From assembly GCF_001457435.1 (NCBI RefSeq), contig NZ_LN881717.1, positions 567,896 through 631,895 on the forward strand: DNA of 64,000 nucleotides, read 5' to 3'. How positions within the stretch are numbered: position 1 is the stretch's first letter; each line of letters starts with the position of its first letter. Made by a program: the position numbers and the translations under genes. Below the pieces are notes generated by a model. That model was not told where the DNA came from, did no database searches, and saw nothing but the letters and a program-made list of their open reading frames with translations. This document shows, one piece after another, positions 8,574-18,264 of the stretch. Source of the stretch: Actinobaculum massiliense. Its GTDB lineage: Bacteria; Actinomycetota; Actinomycetes; Actinomycetales; Actinomycetaceae.

Positions 8574-9253
8574 TAGCGTTCCTCGAAACGGAAGCCCATT
8601 CCCCGCACGGTGGAGATGTAGCGCGGGTGGTCGACGTCGTCCCCGAGCTTGCGCCGAAGCCAGGAAATATGCATATCAAGTTTCTTGGTGGACTCGGCGT
8701 TATTGGGTCCCCACACCTCATCGAGAAGCTCTTCGCGCGAGACCACGGAGCCCGCCTCACGCACCAGAACGCGAAGCAACTCAAATTCTTTTCCGGTGAG
8801 CTGCAGTTCCTTGCCATCCTGAGTGACGCGGTGAGCGTTGACGTCGATCTCCAGGTCTTGCCCGCGAAGCATCGAACCGTTCTCCTCCACCGCCACCGAG
8901 CGGCGGAGAAGAGCGCGAACTCGCGCCAGCAATTCAGCCAGGCGGAAGGGCTTGGTGACGTAATCATCGGCGCCCGCATCGAGGCCCACCACCATATCCA
9001 CTTCTTCGCTCCGGGCGGTGAGGATAAGAATGGGGAAGACGTAGCCGTTTTGGCGCGCGAATCGCGCTACTTCCAGACCATCAACGTCGGGCAAGCCCAG
9101 GTCAAGTACCACCAGATCGGTGGAGCGGGCCATTTGGTCCATCGCCTCTTTGCCGGTACCAACCAGGTTGACGTTATAGCCCTCCCGGTTTAAGGCGCGG
9201 GTCAGAGGTTCAGAAATCGCGGAATCGTCTTCGACAAGCAGTAGGTTCGTCAC
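8573..9253 (-). CDS. OmpR/PhoB family response regulator
   Basis: 226 residues: a receiver domain (1-120) with acidic pocket Glu8/Asp9, phospho-accepting Asp51 in VVLDLGLP and the conserved Lys of YVTKPF, then a winged-helix DNA-binding domain (about 128-226, VSREELLDEVWG). The partner kinase gene overlaps its stop codon. The start is GTG at 9253, with TAGTAT ending six bases upstream, so the mRNA is likely leaderless. Targets cannot be told from this sequence. Confidence 0.92.
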   Translation of the reverse strand: MTNLLLVEDDSAISEPLTRALNREGYNVNLVGTGKEAMDQMARSTDLVVLDLGLPDVDGLEVARFARQNGYVFPILILTARSEEVDMVVGLDAGADDYVTKPFRLAELLARVRALLRRSVAVEENGSMLRGQDLEIDVNAHRVTQDGKELQLTGKEFELLRVLVREAGSVVSREELLDEVWGPNNAESTKKLDMHISWLRRKLGDDVDHPRYISTVRGMGFRFEER

Positions 9254-9259
9254 AAGTTA

Positions 9260-9265
9260 ATACTA
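9260..9265 (-). promoter_or_regulatory. -10 element of the leaderless two-component operon
   Basis: Minus-strand TAGTAT, six bases, then GTG at 9253. Confidence 0.6.
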
Positions 9266-9315
9266 GGTCAGATAAGTTGAGAAATAACAGCTGACGGGCG
9301 CGTGACGAGCGTGTC

Positions 9316-10848
9316 TTACCAGTCGTCGCGCCCATCATCACGATCATCATCGCGCAACAGCGGATCGGAGAGGGCGCGATTCATTCCCGTAGGCCGGGAG
9401 CGGCGAATCTCCACCACTTCCACCTCCCCCAGGCCCTGGAGTTGCGGTGAACCCACGTTAATCATCATGAATTGATCGCCGGCAACGAGGTCGAGGATTT
9501 TCGAGACCTGCTTGGAGGTGAGGATAGTGCCCGGGCTAGCTACATCTGCCAAGCGCGAAGCAAGGTTCACCGGCGCTCCAAACACGTCTCCGAACCGGGC
9601 CAAAATCGGACCCCAGGTTAGCGAGGACCTCACGGCCGGCATTTCGGGGATAGCGCCCAGAGCATCATTAATGTCGCACACCACATTTGCGCCGGTCACA
9701 ACGTCGTCGGCCACGAAAAGGAAAGCATCCCCCATGGTTTTCACAACGCGACCGCCGGCGGAGGAAATGACGTCGCGGCAGGTGTAATCGAAGACCTCGA
9801 TCAGCTCCATGAACTCGCCGGGAGCCAGGCGCTCAGTGCGGTTGGTGAAGGAAACCAGGTCGATAAAGCCAATCGCGCGATTGAGCTCCAAGGAATCGAC
9901 GTTTCGATGCTCCTCAAGCTGGGTTACCTCCACCTCGGTGTGGCGAATCAGGTTAGCCAGTTGGCGGCGCCAAGAGTAGATGAGCATATCTTGTAGCAGC
10001 CGCTCGTAATCCATGAAATGGTCGAGCACCCAAGCGCGCGCCTCGAGAGGACCCAGCCCCCGCTCCTTACCGGCTAGCTCCACCAATGTTTCTTGCTGCC
10101 AGAGCAGCAGGCGTTCGGCGGTATGCGAGCTGGCCCGTAACAGGGCGTTAATTGCCACTTCGTCCAGCGCGCCCTCGTCAACAACCTCTTCGAACTTAGC
10201 CAGCGTGACGATATCCAGATCGGTAAAAACCGGGTCTTCTTCGTTAACGATGGTGGGGCATCCGAGGGAGAGCCATACCCGGCGCACCGATTCGGGTGGC
10301 ATTCCCGTCATTTCAGCGGCTTCGGCAAGGTTGAAGCGCGGCTGACCGCCCTCCAAACTCCGCACGTGGCGCCGCACGCGCTCCGAGCGCGGCCCACCAT
10401 GTATTTCTTCAATAATGCCAAGGTTCGGCAGTTCGCGACTTCCACCCAGCACCTGCGTGCTCGCCGCGGAAACGCTCTCCCGGCCCCGCGGCGGTTTTGC
10501 ACCATCCGCTAGATTTGCGGGTTCGGTGCTGAGCTGGCCGGCGGGTTGGTTGGTCTGGTTGCTGAGCTGGCCGGCGGTTTCGCTGGCAAGGTTGCGGCCG
10601 GTTGACGGTTCCGCGGCGCCATTTTTAGCGTCGACGCCGCCCGTGCCTTCCGGCTGCCAGGGGGATGCCCCCATCACAGCCGCGATCATGCGCGGCGAGG
10701 CGACCTCGGAAAGCGTCTTCACGGCTTCGCTCTCGCTACCTGCTTCATTCGGCGTTGGAGGCGTGGTGAGGGCGGAAAGTTCCCTGGGAGTATCCGCGTT
10801 CGGAAAGGCGCCAGATTCTGCGTTTGGCGCTACCAACCGATCCGGCAC
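9316..10848 (-). CDS. Class III adenylate/guanylate cyclase with N-terminal regulatory region
   Basis: 510 residues. The first ~150 are low-complexity and probably disordered. Residues about 165-310 form a helical region resembling the autoinhibitory, pH-responsive domain of mycobacterial Rv1264-type cyclases (AEAAEMTGMPPESVRRVWLSLG). The C-terminal catalytic domain has the metal Asp in FIDLVSFT, KTMGDAFLF with the substrate-selecting Lys and second metal Asp, and GAPVNLASRL with the transition-state Asn and Arg. All key residues look intact, so it should make cAMP. The GTG start has GGGAG at normal spacing. It is a soluble protein with no membrane segment. Regulation by pH is inference from the family. 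Confidence 0.83.
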   Translation of the reverse strand: MPDRLVAPNAESGAFPNADTPRELSALTTPPTPNEAGSESEAVKTLSEVASPRMIAAVMGASPWQPEGTGGVDAKNGAAEPSTGRNLASETAGQLSNQTNQPAGQLSTEPANLADGAKPPRGRESVSAASTQVLGGSRELPNLGIIEEIHGGPRSERVRRHVRSLEGGQPRFNLAEAAEMTGMPPESVRRVWLSLGCPTIVNEEDPVFTDLDIVTLAKFEEVVDEGALDEVAINALLRASSHTAERLLLWQQETLVELAGKERGLGPLEARAWVLDHFMDYERLLQDMLIYSWRRQLANLIRHTEVEVTQLEEHRNVDSLELNRAIGFIDLVSFTNRTERLAPGEFMELIEVFDYTCRDVISSAGGRVVKTMGDAFLFVADDVVTGANVVCDINDALGAIPEMPAVRSSLTWGPILARFGDVFGAPVNLASRLADVASPGTILTSKQVSKILDLVAGDQFMMINVGSPQLQGLGEVEVVEIRRSRPTGMNRALSDPLLRDDDRDDGRDDW

Positions 10849-11118
10849 AGCGATCTCCCTTCCGAGTCTCGTTTTAGGCTAAATTTTCTTCAGGCAATCA
10901 ATTATTGTTTGTCGCGCTCGCGGTTCCCCCGGAACGCGGACCTTAAATTTTAGGAACAATGGCTCCAGAATCACACCGCAATACTTTACCACTTGGTGGC
11001 GTTAATCACATAACAACTCTAACTGTAACGGCTCAGGACGCAAGTCGCCCGGTTTTCGCCTCCAGCATTTACTGTCCTCAGCCGAGGTTTTCTCGGTGAC
11101 CGGCGCGGTCCCGCCCGC

Positions 11119-11124
11119 TACAGT
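11119..11124 (+). promoter_or_regulatory. -10 element of the leaderless DUF885 transcript
   Basis: TACAGT, six bases, then GTG at 11131. I see no other clear signal in the 10849-11130 divergent gap. Confidence 0.55.
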
Positions 11125-11130
11125 GGGAAT

Positions 11131-12876
11131 GTGCAAAGAGAACGCGAATACACCGCAATTGACCAGCTGGCCGATCGCTATTTCCAGCTGAAACTCGATT
11201 CGTCCCCGCAAACGGTCACCGCAACCGGCATCCCCGGCGCTCCCGAAACGCAGCTCGACGACGTTTCACCCGTTGGCATCGCCCAGCAGATTGATCTGGC
11301 CAAGGAAATTCTGCGCGAACTAGATGGCTTGGAAGAAGCCGACGCCACCGATCGGGTGACCACGAGCGGTCTGCGCGAGCGCCTCAACCTCGAAGTTGAA
11401 CTCTACGAAGCCGGCGAAACCGTTGGGATGCTCAACGTTATTGAGTCTCCTCTGCAGGGTATTAGCGAGGTCTTCGATCTGATGCCCCAGGAGAGCGAGA
11501 TCGAGTGGGAGACGATTTCCGAGCGTATGCGCGCCGTTCCGGGCGCACTGTCTGGATACCAGGAATCGCTCACCCAGCGCGCGCAAAATGGCCCAGACTT
11601 CCCGCGCCGCCAGGTGGAGCGCTGCATTGAGCAGGCCGAACAGCACGCGGGCAAGGACGGCTCTTTCGCCAAGCTCGCCGCGCAGGGAGCCGCTCAGCAC
11701 CCCGGGCTAGAGGCATCCCTCAGCGAAGGCGCCGCCCAGGCCCAGGCGGCATACGCACAGCTAGCACAGTTTTTGCGCACCGCCATTGCCCCGCGAGCGG
11801 TGGCAAGCGACGCCGTCGGGCGAGATCGCTACGCCCTTCACTCGCGCGAGTTCCTCGGCGCAACCGTCGATCTGGACGATGCTTACGAATGGGGAATTGA
11901 AGAACTACGCCGAATCGATAAGGCACAGCGGCGTATTGCCAAGGATCTGTACGGTGAGGGCGTTTCCGTGCGCGAAGCCATGGACCGCCTCAACCACGAA
12001 GAGCGCTACAAGCTACATTCCGTTGCCGAACTCCAAGAGTGGATGCAACGCACCGCCGATGCGGCCATGGAGGCAGCCCAGCACTACTTCGACATTCCGG
12101 AGCCTATGCAAACCATTGAGTGCATGATTGCACCTTCCGATTCCGGCGCGATCTACTACACCGCACCCTCCGATGATTTCTCGCGTCCCGGGCGCATGTG
12201 GTGGTCCGTTCCGGCGGGAGTCACCGAGTTTTCTACCTGGCAGGAGAAAACCACCGTCTTCCACGAGGGCGTGCCTGGCCATCATCTACAGCTTGGCCTC
12301 GCCGTTTACCTCAAGGACATGCTCAACACCTGGCGCCGCCAGGGCTACTGGGTTTCCGGGCACGGCGAGGGCTGGGCGCTGTACGCCGAGCAGCTCATGG
12401 CCGAGCTAGGTTTCCAGTCCGATCCGGGCGACCGCATGGGCGTACTCGATTCGGAGCGCTTGCGGGCCGCGCGCATCGTCGTCGACATGGGCGTTCACCT
12501 GGGTAAAGACAGCGGCGACTGGGCGAAGATCCTCGCCCCCTCCTCTCAGAACTCCGCCTCCGCGGGCGCGGGCGGCTCCTTCGTCTCCCCCTGCGGGGCG
12601 GCGGCGAGCGGCAAGCCCTGGGACCACGATTCGGCTTGGGAATTCCTGCGTGAAAACGTGGCCATGGAGCCGGCGTTCCTTTCCTACGAGCTCGACCGCT
12701 ACTTAGGGTGGCCCGGCCAAGCCTCCTCCTACAAGATCGGCCAGCATATCTGGAACGAACTGCGTGACCACGCCCGCCTCACGTGCGCGGGCGAATTTGA
12801 TCTGAAGGATTGGCATATGCGGGCGCTTTCGCTTGGCGGCGTAGGGCTCGATGTGCTACGGGAGGAGCTTTCCTAA
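11131..12876 (+). CDS. DUF885 family putative metallopeptidase
   Basis: 581 residues, mostly helical. The family signature EGVPGHHLQ within TTVFHEGVPGHHLQLGLA gives an HExxxGHH zinc site, and GHGEGWALYAEQL supplies a further Glu. No signal peptide, so it should act in the cytoplasm, probably on peptides. A Ser/Gly/Ala-rich insertion (around SSQNSASAGAGGS, about 471-490) interrupts the C-terminal part. Start is leaderless GTG. The stop overlaps the ATG of the Maf-Nudix gene, so both are likely cotranscribed. Confidence 0.85.
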   Translation: MQREREYTAIDQLADRYFQLKLDSSPQTVTATGIPGAPETQLDDVSPVGIAQQIDLAKEILRELDGLEEADATDRVTTSGLRERLNLEVELYEAGETVGMLNVIESPLQGISEVFDLMPQESEIEWETISERMRAVPGALSGYQESLTQRAQNGPDFPRRQVERCIEQAEQHAGKDGSFAKLAAQGAAQHPGLEASLSEGAAQAQAAYAQLAQFLRTAIAPRAVASDAVGRDRYALHSREFLGATVDLDDAYEWGIEELRRIDKAQRRIAKDLYGEGVSVREAMDRLNHEERYKLHSVAELQEWMQRTADAAMEAAQHYFDIPEPMQTIECMIAPSDSGAIYYTAPSDDFSRPGRMWWSVPAGVTEFSTWQEKTTVFHEGVPGHHLQLGLAVYLKDMLNTWRRQGYWVSGHGEGWALYAEQLMAELGFQSDPGDRMGVLDSERLRAARIVVDMGVHLGKDSGDWAKILAPSSQNSASAGAGGSFVSPCGAAASGKPWDHDSAWEFLRENVAMEPAFLSYELDRYLGWPGQASSYKIGQHIWNELRDHARLTCAGEFDLKDWHMRALSLGGVGLDVLREELS

Positions 12877-14132
12877 TGTCTTCGCTAAACGACGGCGCCT
12901 CTCCCGATCCGAATAAGGTCTTCCCGGGCCTGGGGCCCGCGGGAGCCGGCCCGGTGGATGCGCCGCCGCTCCCCCGCCTCCAGCTCACTCTGGCGAGCCA
13001 GTCTCCGGCTCGGCTCGCCACCCTGCGTGCGGCGGGAGTAAATCCGCGGGTACAAGTCTCCGGGGTGGATGAAGAAGATTTACTTTCGCGGCTGGAACGC
13101 TCCGGTGCCGCACCCGGCACTAAGGTGTTAGCCCTGGCTTCCGCCAAGGCGCGTACCGTGGCGGCCGACCTACACCAGGAGGCCGATTTCATCCTCGGTT
13201 GCGATTCCATGTTTGAATTCGAGGGTGAGATTCACGGCAAGCCGCATAGTGCCGACATTGCTCGCGAGCGCCTGCGGCGAATGCGCGGCCGATCCGGGGT
13301 TTTGCATACCGGGCACTGCCTGGTACACGCCGGGACGTTGCGTTCCTTAGGCGCGATTTCGCACGCTCGGGTGCACTTTGCCCAGCTGAGCGATGCCGAA
13401 ATAGAGGCGTATATCGAGACCGGAGAGCCGCTTGAAGTAGCCGGATCTTTCACCACCGATGGGCTCGGCGGGCCATTCATTGAACATATTGAAGGCGACT
13501 ATCACGGCGTGGTGGGAGTCTCCCTGCCGCTGGTGCGCCAACTGGCGGCCGAGTTCGGGGTGTCCTTCACCCAGTTCTGGGCCTCACCGCGCTGCCCGGC
13601 CAACGGCATCATGCCCGCTTGGACGGCCAACCTGCTCGCTTCCCGGCAGGAGGGAAGCTACCACCATGGTGCGGACGGTTTTATGCTGTGCGGTTGCGGA
13701 AAGCGCCACTGGGGCATGAACGGAGCAGCCGGCGTGGCGGCTTTCCGCCAGCACAACGGACGCCCGGAGCTCCTCATGCAACATCGATCCAAATGGTCTC
13801 ACGGAGGGGGAACGTGGGCGGTGGCCGGGGGTGCCATTGAGTGGGATGAAACCCCGCTGGCTGGGGCGCTACGTGAATTCGAAGAAGAGGCCGCAATTAG
13901 CCGTGATTTCCTAGACGTCCAGGCCCGCCACGAGAATAATCACGGCGATTGGGCCTATACGACCTTCCTCGCTAGCGTCCGCGACGGGATTCAGGCGCAC
14001 GCGGATCCGGAGTCCGTTGAACTGCGCTGGGTGGATGTGGATGCTGTGGAGGAGCTACCCCTCCTGCCTTCCTTTGCGCGCTCCTGGCCCGAGGTGCTCG
14101 ATCTCGCCCGCCAGGCGGGATTGCTGGGCTAG
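12876..14132 (+). CDS. Maf-like nucleotide pyrophosphatase fused to a Nudix hydrolase
   Basis: 418 residues. The N-terminal domain is Maf (LTLASQSPARLATLRAAGV near 28-46, later FILGCDSMFEFEG and the FTTDGLGGPFIE region), which hydrolyses non-canonical nucleoside triphosphates. From about 270 a Nudix domain follows with the box GAIEWDETPLAGALREFEEE (G-x5-E-x7-RE-x2-EE). Both domains would sanitise the nucleotide pool, so the fusion is functionally coherent. ATG at 12876 overlaps the upstream TAA and is preceded by GGAGGAG. The stop codon overlaps that of the convergent dapC by CTAG. Confidence 0.88.
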   Translation: MSSLNDGASPDPNKVFPGLGPAGAGPVDAPPLPRLQLTLASQSPARLATLRAAGVNPRVQVSGVDEEDLLSRLERSGAAPGTKVLALASAKARTVAADLHQEADFILGCDSMFEFEGEIHGKPHSADIARERLRRMRGRSGVLHTGHCLVHAGTLRSLGAISHARVHFAQLSDAEIEAYIETGEPLEVAGSFTTDGLGGPFIEHIEGDYHGVVGVSLPLVRQLAAEFGVSFTQFWASPRCPANGIMPAWTANLLASRQEGSYHHGADGFMLCGCGKRHWGMNGAAGVAAFRQHNGRPELLMQHRSKWSHGGGTWAVAGGAIEWDETPLAGALREFEEEAAISRDFLDVQARHENNHGDWAYTTFLASVRDGIQAHADPESVELRWVDVDAVEELPLLPSFARSWPEVLDLARQAGLLG

Positions 14133-15280
14133 AGCTTGGCTTCGCTCGCACCAGGCAATCGGAACTGCGCCAGGCGCTCGGCGGCCTGCGCGATATCCGA
14201 ATCCGGAGCGGTCAACGAGACCCGGATATATCCCGCCGAGACCTCCCCGTAGAAATCTCCCGGGGTAGCGATAATCCCGATATCAGCCAAAGCGCTGACG
14301 ATTTGCCGGCCGGTCAGCGAGCTACGCGGGGCGCTCAGCCACAGGTAGAGGCCGGCCACCGATTTGGGGTCATTGACCAGCCCGGTATGGATAAAACCTT
14401 CCAGCAGAGCCTCGCGCCGGCGCGCGTACCGGGCGCGCTGGCGCTCCACGTGGGCATCATCCGCCAAGGCCGCAACCATTGCCGCCTGGACCGGTCCGGG
14501 AACCATAAATCCCGCGTGCTTGCGGACCTCGGCCAGCGGGCCGATAAGGCTCGGATCGCCCGCCACGAAAGCGGCCCGGTAACCGGCAAGGTTGGACTGC
14601 TTGGAAAGCGAATAAACGCAAAGCAGGCCTCGCAAATCCCCTTCACACACCCCCGCATCGAGGATGGAGGGCGCCTGCGCCACATCCCACACCAGTTCGC
14701 CGTAGCATTCGTCGCTCGCGATAACGGTGCCGGTTCCCTTCGCCCACTGCCGAATGCGCCGCAATTGGTCCATATCGAGCACGTGGCCGTCTGGGTTGCC
14801 CGGAGAATTGAGCCAAAGGAGCGAGAGCTTGGGCCAGGTGTGCGGGTCGCTTTCAATATCGATGGGAACCGGCGTGGCTCCCGCCAGCCGCGCTCCGACG
14901 TCGTACGTGGGATAGGCGACCGCCGGATAACCCACCGTATCCGGAGCGCCCAAGCCCAGGAAAGCGGGTAGAAGGGCTATGAGTTCCTTCGAGCCAATCG
15001 TGGGAAGAACGCCCGGTTGCGGGCCGTTCGCGTCAAGGCCGCGGCGGCGAATGAGCCAGGAGACAATTTCCTCGCGCAAGCGCGCGGTGCCCACATTTCC
15101 CGGGTAGCCGTGCGCGTCGGCGGCCGTCGTAAACGCGCTTCGAATAACCTCTGGAACCGGGTCCGCTGGCGAACCAATGGTGAGGTCGACGGCGCCGGCG
15201 GGATAACTTGCCGCGCGCTGGCGCACCTCGGCCAGCGAATCCCACGGAAAATCAGGCAACGCTCCGCCGTATAGTCCCAT
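14129..15280 (-). CDS. dapC: Succinyldiaminopimelate aminotransferase (DapC-like)
   Basis: 383 residues, fold-type I PLP aminotransferase. LWLNSPGNPDG binds the cofactor phosphate region, ASDECYGELVWD holds the PLP Asp/Tyr, and SLSKQSNLAGYR contains the Schiff-base lysine. The pattern LPDFPWDSLAEVRQRA at the N-terminus is typical of actinobacterial DapC, which acts in lysine/diaminopimelate synthesis. I chose ATG at 15280 because GGGGGA lies five bases upstream; a TTG at 15292 is less likely. The ferredoxin gene lies just upstream on the same strand, an arrangement common in actinobacteria. Confidence 0.85.
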   Translation of the reverse strand: MGLYGGALPDFPWDSLAEVRQRAASYPAGAVDLTIGSPADPVPEVIRSAFTTAADAHGYPGNVGTARLREEIVSWLIRRRGLDANGPQPGVLPTIGSKELIALLPAFLGLGAPDTVGYPAVAYPTYDVGARLAGATPVPIDIESDPHTWPKLSLLWLNSPGNPDGHVLDMDQLRRIRQWAKGTGTVIASDECYGELVWDVAQAPSILDAGVCEGDLRGLLCVYSLSKQSNLAGYRAAFVAGDPSLIGPLAEVRKHAGFMVPGPVQAAMVAALADDAHVERQRARYARRREALLEGFIHTGLVNDPKSVAGLYLWLSAPRSSLTGRQIVSALADIGIIATPGDFYGEVSAGYIRVSLTAPDSDIAQAAERLAQFRLPGASEAKL

Positions 15281-15321
15281 GTGTTCCCCCAAAAATCGAA
15301 GTGTGTTCGATAGGGAGAAGT

Positions 15322-15678
15322 CTAGAGCTCCCCGGCGGCGTGCGCGCGGACCATCTCAGCGTTCGCGTCCGGCGGCAAATTCGTAATATAGGGCGGATCG
15401 AAATCTTGCGGGCCCAGCATTTGCGCTCCGCCCGGGCTACCGATTTCTTCGAAGAACTCCGCGTTCACCGCGGTGAAGACGCTCCACTCCTCGGGCACAT
15501 CGTCTTCGTAATAGATCGCTTCGGTGGGGCAAGCCGTTTCGCACGCTCCGCAGTCGACGCATTCCTCGGGGTTGATGTAGAGCATCCGCTCGCCCTCGTA
15601 AATGCAGTCGACGGGGCACTCATCCACGCACGCTCTGTCTTTGACATCAAGACAGGGCATTGCGATGACGTACGCCAC
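15322..15678 (-). CDS. fdxA: 7Fe ferredoxin (FdxA type)
   Basis: 118 residues. CVDECPVDCIY and CVDCGACETACPTEA provide the cysteines for one 3Fe-4S and one 4Fe-4S cluster, with the longer first spacing typical of FdxA. It is a small soluble electron carrier. The GTG start at 15678 has a strong GAGGAGG five bases upstream. Its redox partner is not evident here. The 15679-15831 gap upstream probably holds its promoter, but I see no convincing hexamers. Confidence 0.93.
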   Translation of the reverse strand: MAYVIAMPCLDVKDRACVDECPVDCIYEGERMLYINPEECVDCGACETACPTEAIYYEDDVPEEWSVFTAVNAEFFEEIGSPGGAQMLGPQDFDPPYITNLPPDANAEMVRAHAAGEL

Positions 15679-15831
15679 GGTTCCTCCTCACGATTTATTT
15701 GGCGCACCCTCGGGGCACCAGAACGATTGTTCTACTAAATACGGTAGCGCGTTGATCGCGCGCGAGCTCGAAAGTGTCAATTTCGAAACACGCGCGTTAC
15801 TTAACCGCGACTTTGCGCAATCGCCGGCGCT

Positions 15832-17607
15832 TTAGCTACAGGTGCGGCCGTTAACCGGCTGATACGTCCAGTTGTAGGAGGAATCTTCCACCACGGTCCC
15901 GCTCGGATCGGTGACGGTGCGTGTCACGGTCACGGTAAACCCGGGGCCTCCCCGACCCTGCGGTTTGCAATCCGCACCCGAATCTTCGACCATCGTCGGC
16001 TGGGTGTATCCCCGCGGCGCGGAAGTTGACGTCTCTACCGTGAAATGCTTCGTGGACCAAAGCTTGGTGACGACCTTGCCATTTTCGATATAGCTATCGA
16101 TCATGACTCCGTAGGGTGAGCGATTAGCCCACACCATATCCACGGAGCCTTCCCAAAGCGTCGCCTCGCGGCCCATTGGGTAACGCTCAAAGTACTTCGA
16201 ATGAGGCTTGTGCTCGATATCCTCCATACCGGCCAGGTAGCCGATATTAAAGGTGTTCGTGGAAAGTTGCGAGAGGCCGCCACCCATGGCGGTGTCGTTG
16301 AAGCCGTTAGCCACCACGCCCGAGGAAACAAAGCCGTTTTCAGCGGTGATGGGACCCAGGGTATCCAAAAGGGAGAAACGCTCCCCCGGCTTGATCAGGG
16401 TATTGGAAACTTTCCCGTTTCCGACCACCAGGTTCTTGGTGCGCACCGAATCATTGGTAAGCGGCGTGGAAATCTCTGATACCACTTCTTTGATACCCAT
16501 AGCCTGCGCATCGGCGGTGGTGAATTGCGCTGGCATGGGCGCCACCTTCGCCTCTACCTGGCGTTCCGAAGCAACCGTTTTCACGCCGGCTTGAGTAGCT
16601 TTTGCAGCCAAATCAGCATCGTCAATCCCCTGCCCATCCTCGGAGGGGATAATCGTGGGGGTGGTGTGATCGGTAATTTCAATCCGCGCATCAACACCGG
16701 GCTTAATGATCTCCGGGAGGCGTTCGCGCACCGCATCGCCCAGCACCTGCGGATCCATTTCCAGCTGGAGTGCCCCCTCGGCGGGGGTAAAGCGCGCGGC
16801 GCGCGCCAAAACCGCGGGAGGAAGGGAAGTCTCTGCCTCCCCTACCCGTACCCGTAGATCACCAGAGACGAGCGGGGTAGCCAGTTCGTCATTAGCGCGC
16901 TTGGCCGCGGCGTCGTTAATCGCCGGATCTTTTCGCTCGGCCACCAGTTCCGCGCGCTCCTCGCCGCGTAGCGGGGTGTTGATAAGCGCCTGGCGGGCCG
17001 CATCCGTGCTCACGGCCGATCCGGACTGCGCGGGTGAGAGTACCGGAGCGGAACCTTCAAAAGTAAGCCCAGCATTTACGGGCGCGGTTCCGGTTTCGGA
17101 AAGCAACTGCTCGGTGACTTCGGCCAGCTTCTGCTCGTTGAAGGTATAGCGCGGCTCCACCTTGGCCGAACCAAACAACCCCGCAAACATGGACTTGGGG
17201 TTGAGGGTGAATTTGGTGATTCCGTCAAGAGTGCCGTTCACGTCCACCCCGAGCTCGTAGGAGGAGGGATTGGCGGTAAAGGTATCGGAATCAACCACGT
17301 AATTTACATCGCGCGAAAGACGTTCATCGAACGCCGAAGTCAGGGTCTGATTCGCCTCTTCAGCGGTCATCCCTCCGATTTTCACGCCCTCCACGGTGGT
17401 GCCCTGCGCAATACGCCCGGACTGGTACCAGGCTAGGCCCACATAGATTCCAGCGAAGAGGGCAATTATGCCCAGTACAATCCAGGGCCAACGCATAGGT
17501 TTTTCGGCCGGAGAGCCTCCCGTCCGCGCGCGCTTTTCCGGCGCCGGGCGGTAATGGCTAGGGCCAGCAGTGCCGGTCAATTGTGATGACGATTCCATTC
17601 GTGCCAC
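15832..17607 (-). CDS. VanW family cell-wall protein with peptidoglycan-binding domains
   Basis: 591 residues. A basic cytoplasmic tail precedes one membrane helix (about 43-62, WIVLGIIALFAGIYVGLAW). Outside are two repeats of the type seen in YoaR-like proteins (PG_binding_4), starting about 75 and 235. A VanW domain follows (KPGERFSLLDTLGPITAENGF; GGGLSQLSTNTFN), then a C-terminal beta-rich domain. VanW proteins are wall-associated with no proven reaction. GTG at 17607 has GGATGGAAG upstream; ATG at 17598 is an alternative. Confidence 0.85.
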   Translation of the reverse strand: MARMESSSQLTGTAGPSHYRPAPEKRARTGGSPAEKPMRWPWIVLGIIALFAGIYVGLAWYQSGRIAQGTTVEGVKIGGMTAEEANQTLTSAFDERLSRDVNYVVDSDTFTANPSSYELGVDVNGTLDGITKFTLNPKSMFAGLFGSAKVEPRYTFNEQKLAEVTEQLLSETGTAPVNAGLTFEGSAPVLSPAQSGSAVSTDAARQALINTPLRGEERAELVAERKDPAINDAAAKRANDELATPLVSGDLRVRVGEAETSLPPAVLARAARFTPAEGALQLEMDPQVLGDAVRERLPEIIKPGVDARIEITDHTTPTIIPSEDGQGIDDADLAAKATQAGVKTVASERQVEAKVAPMPAQFTTADAQAMGIKEVVSEISTPLTNDSVRTKNLVVGNGKVSNTLIKPGERFSLLDTLGPITAENGFVSSGVVANGFNDTAMGGGLSQLSTNTFNIGYLAGMEDIEHKPHSKYFERYPMGREATLWEGSVDMVWANRSPYGVMIDSYIENGKVVTKLWSTKHFTVETSTSAPRGYTQPTMVEDSGADCKPQGRGGPGFTVTVTRTVTDPSGTVVEDSSYNWTYQPVNGRTCS

Positions 17608-17714
17608 GCTTCCATCCTCAGGGTCCGGAGCGATTCTACCGGCGCCACGCGCCCGCGCGCGGTGGCTCAGGACACCAATTACCGCGCCTCGTTCCGCGGA
17701 TTAACGCCGAACGT

Positions 17715-18161
17715 CTACTGGCTCCGAGCGGGGGATTTATCCTCGTCACGGCCCGATCGCAGCCGCAGGAAAAGCGGGATCAGGCAGGCAATCGGAGTCA
17801 GAATCAGCCACATATTCGCCAGGATGCTGCTGAGGATGAGCACATCATTGGCCGGCGGAGCCCACAGGAGGAAAAAGGTCACCAGGCAGGTGGCGAGGGT
17901 GAAGCCTCCCCACCCTGCGTGGCCGTTGGAGTCCAGTGCGTACCAGGCCCCCGTTCCGACGACGCCGAAGCCCACGATGAGGCCCACCCAGGAGACGTTC
18001 ATACTCGTTCCGGGGATACCCGCCATTCCGGCGTGGGTGATAACCCCGAGGGATCCGGCAAAAACGCCCAAGACCGCGCCAATAATGCCGCAGATCCACA
18101 CCGAGCGTTTCGATTCTTCCCGCTTACTGGGACCTTGCCCGTTCGTCCTGCCTTGTGTCAT
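17715..18161 (-). CDS. Small integral membrane protein, unknown function
   Basis: 148 residues with a charged N-terminus (about 1-20) and four membrane helices (about 22-44, 46-66, 72-92, 100-125), ending in a basic tail RSGRDEDKSPARSQ. I recognise no family motif. A GTG at 18203 would lengthen it, but TACACT ends exactly six bases before ATG 18161, which favours a leaderless start there. It lies between typA and the VanW gene on the same strand. Confidence 0.7.
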   Translation of the reverse strand: MTQGRTNGQGPSKREESKRSVWICGIIGAVLGVFAGSLGVITHAGMAGIPGTSMNVSWVGLIVGFGVVGTGAWYALDSNGHAGWGGFTLATCLVTFFLLWAPPANDVLILSSILANMWLILTPIACLIPLFLRLRSGRDEDKSPARSQ

Positions 18162-18167
18162 ACCCCG

Positions 18168-18173
18168 AGTGTA
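18168..18173 (-). promoter_or_regulatory. -10 element that fixes the start of the small membrane protein
   Basis: Minus-strand TACACT, six bases, then ATG at 18161. The upstream GTG at 18203 would lie before the transcription start. Confidence 0.55.
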
Positions 18174-18264
18174 CGTGCCCGGCCCGCGAGGATGCTCAGT
18201 CACTCGCGGAACGCAGGCGTACGCACAGGAACCGCCGAGGCGTATCTACCGCAAGCGAGTTATC

